64,000 nt of DNA from Azorhizobium caulinodans ORS 571 (lineage in GTDB: Bacteria > Pseudomonadota > Alphaproteobacteria > Rhizobiales > Xanthobacteraceae). Of this stretch, positions 60,030 through 64,000 are shown piece by piece. The stretch is taken from assembly GCF_000010525.1 (NCBI RefSeq), contig NC_009937.1, forward strand, positions 1,927,501-1,991,500. The letters are read 5' to 3'. How positions within the stretch are numbered: position 1 is the stretch's first letter; every line of letters begins with the position of its first letter. A program made the translations under genes and the position numbers. Under the pieces are notes generated by a model that was given only the letters and a program-made list of their open reading frames with translations, was not told the DNA's origin and did not search any database.

Positions 60030-60257
60030 ATGGGTTCGATGAGCATCTGGCACTGGATCGTGGTGCTGGCCGTGGTGCTCCTTCTGTTCGGTCGCGGCAA
60101 GATCTCCGACCTGATGGGCGACGTGGCGAAGGGCATCAAGTCCTTCAAGAAGGGCATGGCCGAGGACGACGACGCGCCCGCCAAGCCGGCCGAGCCGCCG
60201 CGCGCCGTGCCGCATCAGGCGACGCCCGCGCCGGAGAGCGAGAAGAAGGCGGTCTGA
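60030..60257 (+). CDS. tatA: Sec-independent translocase subunit TatA
   Basis: Pore-forming subunit of the twin-arginine pathway that exports folded proteins. The 75-residue protein has the short membrane helix ([20 protein letters not shown]), the amphipathic helix ([18 protein letters not shown]) with the conserved FGRGK hinge, and a charged tail. It is followed by tatB and tatC. Confidence 0.95.
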   Translation: MGSMSIWHWIVVLAVVLLLFGRGKISDLMGDVAKGIKSFKKGMAEDDDAPAKPAEPPRAVPHQATPAPESEKKAV

Positions 60258-60408
60258 CGGCCCCACGGCACGACGCTCGGCCGGGACATCGTTCCGGCCG
60301 ATGGTATATCCGCGCGGCACTGAAGCGTTACCCCATCCGGCACCTGCGTTCCGCCAGGTGCCGTTGGCATGAAAGGGCCGCGGTTCCCGCCGCAGGCAGA
60401 GAGCCGTC

Positions 60409-61026
60409 ATGTTCGATATCGGCTGGTCGGAGTTCATGTTGATCGGCGTCGTGGCGCTGATCGTCATCGGCCCCAAGGAACTGCCGTCCGTGCTGCGGAC
60501 GGTGGGCAAGACGGTCACGAAGCTGCGCCGCATGGCGGGCGAGTTCCAGGGGCAGTTCAACGAGGCGTTGCGCGAGGCCGAACTGTCCGACATCCGCAAC
60601 GATATCGGCAACATCGTCGGCGGCGTGAAGGACAGCGTCACCAAGTCCTTCCCCGGCACCGAGGCGTTCGACCCCCTGCGCAACATCCGCGAGGACATCC
60701 GCGCCTCGGTGGAGAGCGCCACCAAGCCGCCGGAGGCGGCGGTGGCTCCCGAGGCGCCGGCGGTGCCGGCCTATGATCCCCATCGCGAGATGCGCGAAGC
60801 CATTGCGGGCGCCGTTGCCAAGGCGACCGGCAGCACCGCTGCGGCTGCCGCAACGGTTACCCCGCTCGCGGCCGCACCGACGGTTGCGGTGGAGCGCGCG
60901 CCGGCCGAGCCTCTCGTGCCCCTGCCGGGGCCGGCGGCGGAACCGGTGCTCGACACCGGCACCGATCTGTCGCAGAACCACGGCGCGCCTGCGCAGGCCG
61001 AGCACAAGTCTGCCACCGGCGCGTGA
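60409..61026 (+). CDS. tatB: Sec-independent translocase subunit TatB
   Basis: Tat substrate receptor subunit. The 205-residue protein begins [29 protein letters not shown], the TatB N-terminus with its membrane helix and amphipathic helix ([23 protein letters not shown]), followed by a long charged and Ala/Pro-rich tail typical of alphaproteobacterial TatB. Its start is 151 bases after tatA, in which I see no gene. Confidence 0.93.
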   Translation: MFDIGWSEFMLIGVVALIVIGPKELPSVLRTVGKTVTKLRRMAGEFQGQFNEALREAELSDIRNDIGNIVGGVKDSVTKSFPGTEAFDPLRNIREDIRASVESATKPPEAAVAPEAPAVPAYDPHREMREAIAGAVAKATGSTAAAAATVTPLAAAPTVAVERAPAEPLVPLPGPAAEPVLDTGTDLSQNHGAPAQAEHKSATGA

Positions 61027-61059
61027 CGCAGCGGAACAATCGAGGCATACGGACCTGAC

Positions 61060-61860
61060 ATGAGCGAGGAGGAAATCGACGCCTCGAAGGCCCCGCTGAT
61101 CGAGCATCTGATCGAACTGCGCGCGCGACTGATCAAGTCGGTGATCGCCTTCCTGATCGCCTTCTTCCTCTGCTTCACTCTCGCCAAGCAGATCTACAAC
61201 ATCCTGCTGTGGCCCTATGAGTTCGCCTCCGGCTTCTCGGGCGGCGTGAAGCTCATCTATACGGCGCCGCAGGAATTCCTCTTCACGCAGATCAAGCTCG
61301 GCATGTTCGGGGCGGCGTTCCTGTCCTTCCCCATCGTCGCGACGCAGGTCTACATGTTCGTGGCGCCGGGCCTCTACCGGCACGAGAAGCAGGCCTTCCT
61401 GCCCTATCTCATCGCCACGCCCATCTGTTTCCTGATCGGCGCGATGTTCGTCTATTTCGTCGCCATGCCGCTGGCGATGACCTACTTCCTGAACATGCAG
61501 CAGGCGGGCGGCGACGGTCGGGCGGAAATCTCGCTGCTGCCGCGTGTGTCCGAATATCTCTCGCTGATCACCACGCTGATCCTCGCCTTCGGCATCTGCT
61601 TCCAGCTTCCGGTCATCCTGACGCTGCTGGGCCGCATCGGTGTCATCACCTCGGACCAGCTCAAGAAATTCCGGCGCTATGCCATCGTCGGCGTGTTCAT
61701 CCTCGCCGCCGTGCTGACGCCGCCGGACGTGGTGAGCCAGCTGTCCCTTGCGATCCCGACGCTGCTTCTCTACGAAATCTCCGTCTATCTGGTGCGTGTC
61801 GTGGAGAAGCGCCGGGCGGCGGAAGAGGCGGCGCGCGAGGCCGGCTCCGGCGACGCCTGA
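61060..61860 (+). CDS. tatC: Sec-independent translocase subunit TatC
   Basis: Receptor for twin-arginine signal peptides. The 266-residue protein has six membrane helices and the family motifs: APLIEHLIELRARLIKSVIAF at the N-terminus, YTAPQEFLFTQIKLGMFGA, FPIVATQVYMFVAPGLYRHEK, and LTPPDVVSQLSLAIPTLLLYE. It lies 33 bases after tatB; all three tat genes are probably one unit. Confidence 0.96.
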   Translation: MSEEEIDASKAPLIEHLIELRARLIKSVIAFLIAFFLCFTLAKQIYNILLWPYEFASGFSGGVKLIYTAPQEFLFTQIKLGMFGAAFLSFPIVATQVYMFVAPGLYRHEKQAFLPYLIATPICFLIGAMFVYFVAMPLAMTYFLNMQQAGGDGRAEISLLPRVSEYLSLITTLILAFGICFQLPVILTLLGRIGVITSDQLKKFRRYAIVGVFILAAVLTPPDVVSQLSLAIPTLLLYEISVYLVRVVEKRRAAEEAAREAGSGDA

Positions 61861-61918
61861 TCCTTCTCAAGGCACGCATCCTTTCGGGTTTCAACGATGG
61901 TCGGACGGCTCCCTCGGG

Positions 61919-62014
61919 GCCGTCATGGCCGGGCTTGCTCCGGCCATCCACGGACCGGGCGCCGCCGGCGCGGCGGGGCGGCGTGGATGCCCGGCACTGG
62001 GCCGGCATGACGGC
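61919..62014. repeat. Nested palindromic intergenic repeat (REP/BIME-like)
   Basis: The outer arms GCCGTCATG (61919-61927) and CATGACGGC (62006-62014) enclose a hairpin GGCCGG...CCGGCC and inner arms CATCCACG (61945-61952) and CGTGGATG (61982-61989). The motif GTCATGGCCGGGCTTG with CCGGCCATCCACG is a type widespread between genes in Hyphomicrobiales. It lies between tatC and serS. Confidence 0.75.
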
Positions 62015-62055
62015 GAGGGGCGCCCGGCCATCCGGTCTGCGGCGGAGCCGATTTC

Positions 62056-63393
62056 ATGCATGACATCAAGTGGATTCGCGAGGAGCCCGAGGCTCTGGTG
62101 CGCGCGCTCGTGCGCCGTCAGGTGGCGAAGGACGAGGCGGTCGCCCTGCGCGACAAGCTCCTTTCCCTCGACACCGCCCGCCGCGAGACGCTGACCAAGC
62201 TGGAAGGCCTGCTCGCCCGCCGCAACGCCGCCTCCAAGGAGATCGGCCAGGCCAAGGCCGCCAAGGACGAGGCCCGCGCGGCCGCTCTGATGGACGAGGT
62301 GGCGAAGCTGAAGGTGGACGTGCCGGAACTGGAGCAGTCCGCCAAGGCCATCGAGGGGGAACTGGACGGCCTGCTCGCCGCCATTCCCAACGTGCCGCTT
62401 GAAAGCGTGCCGGAGGGCAAGGACGAGCACGACAATGTCGAGCTGAAGGTCGTCGGCACCAAGCGCAACTATGCCTTCACGCCGAAGCAGCATTTCGAGC
62501 TGGGCGAGGCGCTCGGCCTCATGGACTTCGAGACCGCCTCGAAGCTCTCGGGCGCCCGTTTCGTGGTGAACAAGGGGCCGCTCGCCCGTCTGGAGCGCGC
62601 GCTCGGCCAGTTCTTCCTCGACATGCATGTGGAGCAACACGGCTACACGGAAGTGAACCCGCCGCTGCTGGTGCGCGACGAGACCATGTATGGCACGGCG
62701 CAACTGCCGAAGTTCTTTGACGACCAGTTCGCCGTTTACGCCGGCTCCACCCAACGGGCGATCGGGGATGAAACCGATGCCGAGCGCTACTGGCTCATCC
62801 CCACGGCCGAAGTGCCCCTGACCAATCTGGTGCGAGACTCGATCCTCTCCGAGGACGAACTGCCGCTGCGCTTCACCGCCAATACGCCTTGCTTCCGCGC
62901 CGAGGCGGGATCGGCGGGGCGTGACACACGCGGCATGATCCGCCAGCACCAGTTCACCAAGGTGGAGATGGTCTCCATCACCACGCCGGAGACCTCGGAG
63001 GAGGAGCATCACCGCATGCTCGCCTGCGCCGAGGCGGTGTTGCAGAAGCTCGATTTGCATTATCGCGTGGTGACGCTGTGCACCGGCGACATGGGCTTTG
63101 CCTCGCGCAAGACCTTCGACATCGAGGTCTGGCTGCCCGGCCAGAACGCCTATCGCGAGATTTCGTCCTGCTCCGTCTGCGGCGACTTCCAGGCCCGGCG
63201 CATGAATGCCCGCTACCGTCCCGCCGAGGGCAAGGGGCCGCGCTTCGTTCATACGCTGAACGGCTCCGGCGTCGCCGTCGGCCGCGCGCTGGTGGCGGTG
63301 CTGGAGACCTATCAGCAGGAGGACGGCTCCATCGTCGTCCCCGACGTGCTCCAGTCCTACATGGGCGGCGTGACGGTCATCGCGAAGGCGTGA
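62056..63393 (+). CDS. serS: Seryl-tRNA synthetase
   Basis: Charges serine and selenocysteine tRNAs. The 445-residue protein has the N-terminal coiled-coil arm (residues 28 to about 105, rich in Lys/Glu/Ala), then the class II core with motif 2 [21 protein letters not shown] and motif 3 [20 protein letters not shown], plus [14 protein letters not shown]. In relatives serS is followed by surE and pcm; here it is followed by repeats and a cell-division gene. Confidence 0.96.
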   Translation: MHDIKWIREEPEALVRALVRRQVAKDEAVALRDKLLSLDTARRETLTKLEGLLARRNAASKEIGQAKAAKDEARAAALMDEVAKLKVDVPELEQSAKAIEGELDGLLAAIPNVPLESVPEGKDEHDNVELKVVGTKRNYAFTPKQHFELGEALGLMDFETASKLSGARFVVNKGPLARLERALGQFFLDMHVEQHGYTEVNPPLLVRDETMYGTAQLPKFFDDQFAVYAGSTQRAIGDETDAERYWLIPTAEVPLTNLVRDSILSEDELPLRFTANTPCFRAEAGSAGRDTRGMIRQHQFTKVEMVSITTPETSEEEHHRMLACAEAVLQKLDLHYRVVTLCTGDMGFASRKTFDIEVWLPGQNAYREISSCSVCGDFQARRMNARYRPAEGKGPRFVHTLNGSGVAVGRALVAVLETYQQEDGSIVVPDVLQSYMGGVTVIAKA

Positions 63394-63433
63394 TCCGAAG
63401 GGCGTTGCTGTTGTGCAGCGACTGCGAGGCCAA

Positions 63434-63679
63434 CTCCCCTTGCGGGGGAGGGCTGGGGAGGGGGGTAATGCCCTCTCCACCTGAGCGTCCCATGAGCACC
63501 GCGGGGTGCGTTCCGGCGCACCCGGTCGCGGTCGCGTGTACCCCCCTCCCAACCCTCCCCCGCAAGGGGGGAGGGCTTTTGCGCGGCGCGACACATCCTA
63601 ACGTCCTGCTTCATCGGCTCGTTGGCAGCTCCCTCCCCCCTTGCGGGGGAGGGTTGGGGAGGGGGGTAATGCCCTCTCC
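63434..63679. repeat. Three copies of a GC-rich palindromic repeat (two direct, one inverted)
   Basis: Copy A (63436-63478) and copy C (63637-63679) are 43-base direct repeats differing at one position, starting with CCCCTTGCGGGGGAGGG and ending GGGGTAATGCCCTCTCC. Copy B (63539-63575) is an inverted copy matching C over 37 bases with a one-base length difference. B lies between them, so B-C or A-B can fold into long stems. The spacer between A and B contains nothing recognisable. Such Rhizobiales intergenic repeats are usually mobile palindromes, not coding. The rest of the 63394-63794 gap holds nothing else that I can see. Confidence 0.85.
63553..63579 (+). terminator. Hairpin with T-run inside the inverted repeat copy
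   Basis: CCCTCCCCC, loop GCAA, then GGGGGGAGGG is followed by CTTTT. As a strong GC stem with a T-run it could end the serS transcript. Confidence 0.5.
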
Positions 63680-63794
63680 GTCCGAGCAAGCGCCAAAGGT
63701 CCCCCAACTCGCCTCGGCCGCACTGCGCAGCAGGAGCTGGCGCGAACCCCGCCCTTAACCGCGCTTCAACCTTGCTGGGCCACACTTGCCGCCC

Positions 63795-64000
63795 ATGCAG
63801 ACCCGTTCGCGCATCCGTGCCTTCTTCTTCGCCCTGCTACTCTATGTCGTGGCCGGCGGGGTGATCGGCTATTTCGCCTATCACGCCTACAATGGCGACC
63901 ATGGGCTCATGGCCAAGCGGAACTACGAGCAGGACGTGGTGCGGCTGGAGACTGAACTCGCCGCCCTGAAGTCCCAGAGGCAGGCGTTGGAGCACAAGGT
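63795..64000 (+). CDS. Septum formation initiator (FtsB/DivIC-like), 5' part only
   Basis: The first 68 residues of a small single-span cell-division protein, cut by the window end. A membrane helix (AFFFALLLYVVAGGVIGYFAYHAY, about residues 9-32) is followed by NGDHGLMAK and a coiled coil with leucine/valine heptads (VVRLETELAALKSQRQALEHKV), the FtsB/DivIC layout. In Hyphomicrobiales this gene usually lies before the pyruvate dehydrogenase genes. The ATG at 63795 has no strong ribosome-binding site. Confidence 0.85.
   Translation, partial: MQTRSRIRAFFFALLLYVVAGGVIGYFAYHAYNGDHGLMAKRNYEQDVVRLETELAALKSQRQALEHK

Noticed and set aside
63434-63679. Regularly placed repeats considered as a CRISPR array
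   Set aside because: Only three copies, one inverted, with unequal spacers and internal palindromes; no cas gene is present.

Overview
The window is GC-rich, densely coding chromosomal DNA from an alphaproteobacterium, most likely a member of the Hyphomicrobiales (Rhizobiales), perhaps of the Xanthobacteraceae/Bradyrhizobium group. The evidence is gene content and order: a proS-lolC-lolD-dnaE run, an rpsB-tsf-pyrH-frr-uppS-cdsA-dxr-rseP-bamA-lpxD-fabZ-lpxA-lpxI-lpxB run leading towards gltA, an scpA-scpB-tatABC-serS run, a prolyl-tRNA synthetase without the bacterial editing insert, an S2 protein with a long C-terminal extension, and a glucan locus of the Bradyrhizobium ndvB/ndvC type. This placement is inference; no database was searched.

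Layout. 1-9.3 kb: proline tRNA charging, the lipoprotein-release ABC transporter (LolC, LolD) and the replicative polymerase DnaE, with an EamA-type transporter and a GSU2403-type nucleotidyltransferase between lolD and dnaE. 9.3-12.2 kb: a large sedolisin-type (S53) peptidase on the minus strand. 12.4-27.2 kb: a long plus-strand run linking translation (S2, EF-Ts, ribosome recycling), UMP kinase, undecaprenyl and phospholipid precursors, isoprenoids, outer-membrane assembly (BamA), site-2 proteolysis (RseP) and lipid A synthesis. 27.2-29.3 kb: a LysR regulator divergent from a short-chain dehydrogenase and a SnoaL-like protein, with a palindrome between them. 29.4-31.5 kb: citrate synthase and MobA on the minus strand. 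31.5-36.7 kb: a probable cyclic beta-1,3/1,6-glucan locus (membrane GT2 synthase with a GH17 module, a small secreted protein, and a second membrane-bound GH17 protein). 37.1-41.9 kb: a small membrane protein, two secreted proteins resembling a TonB C-terminal domain, then GlmU and GlmS. 41.9-48.1 kb: a YcxB-like protein, a CHASE3 chemoreceptor, an unknown periplasmic protein, a DUF454 protein and RecG. 48.2-51 kb: L,D-transpeptidase, extensin-like protein and a Pcm-type methyltransferase. 51-54.9 kb: a TonB-dependent siderophore receptor behind an AT-rich leader and a lipoprotein alpha/beta hydrolase. 55-63.4 kb: a degenerate LytM lipoprotein, NagZ, ScpA, ScpB, an orphan iron-type ABC ATPase, TatABC and SerS, followed by intergenic repeats and the start of an FtsB/DivIC-like septum protein.

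The main theme is cell-envelope building: lipid A, BamA, Lol, undecaprenyl phosphate, UDP-GlcNAc (GlmS/GlmU), peptidoglycan remodelling and recycling (L,D-transpeptidase, NagZ, LytM factor), periplasmic glucan and Tat export. Accessory genes appear inserted at joints of an otherwise conserved backbone (lolD/dnaE, dnaE/rpsB, lpxB/gltA, pcm/LytM). I found no CRISPR array, prophage, insertion sequence, rRNA or tRNA, and no clearly new multi-gene system. The items most worth a second look are the twin TonB-CTD-like secreted proteins, the ndv-like locus, the S53 peptidase, two near-perfect operator-like palindromes, and the intergenic repeats.
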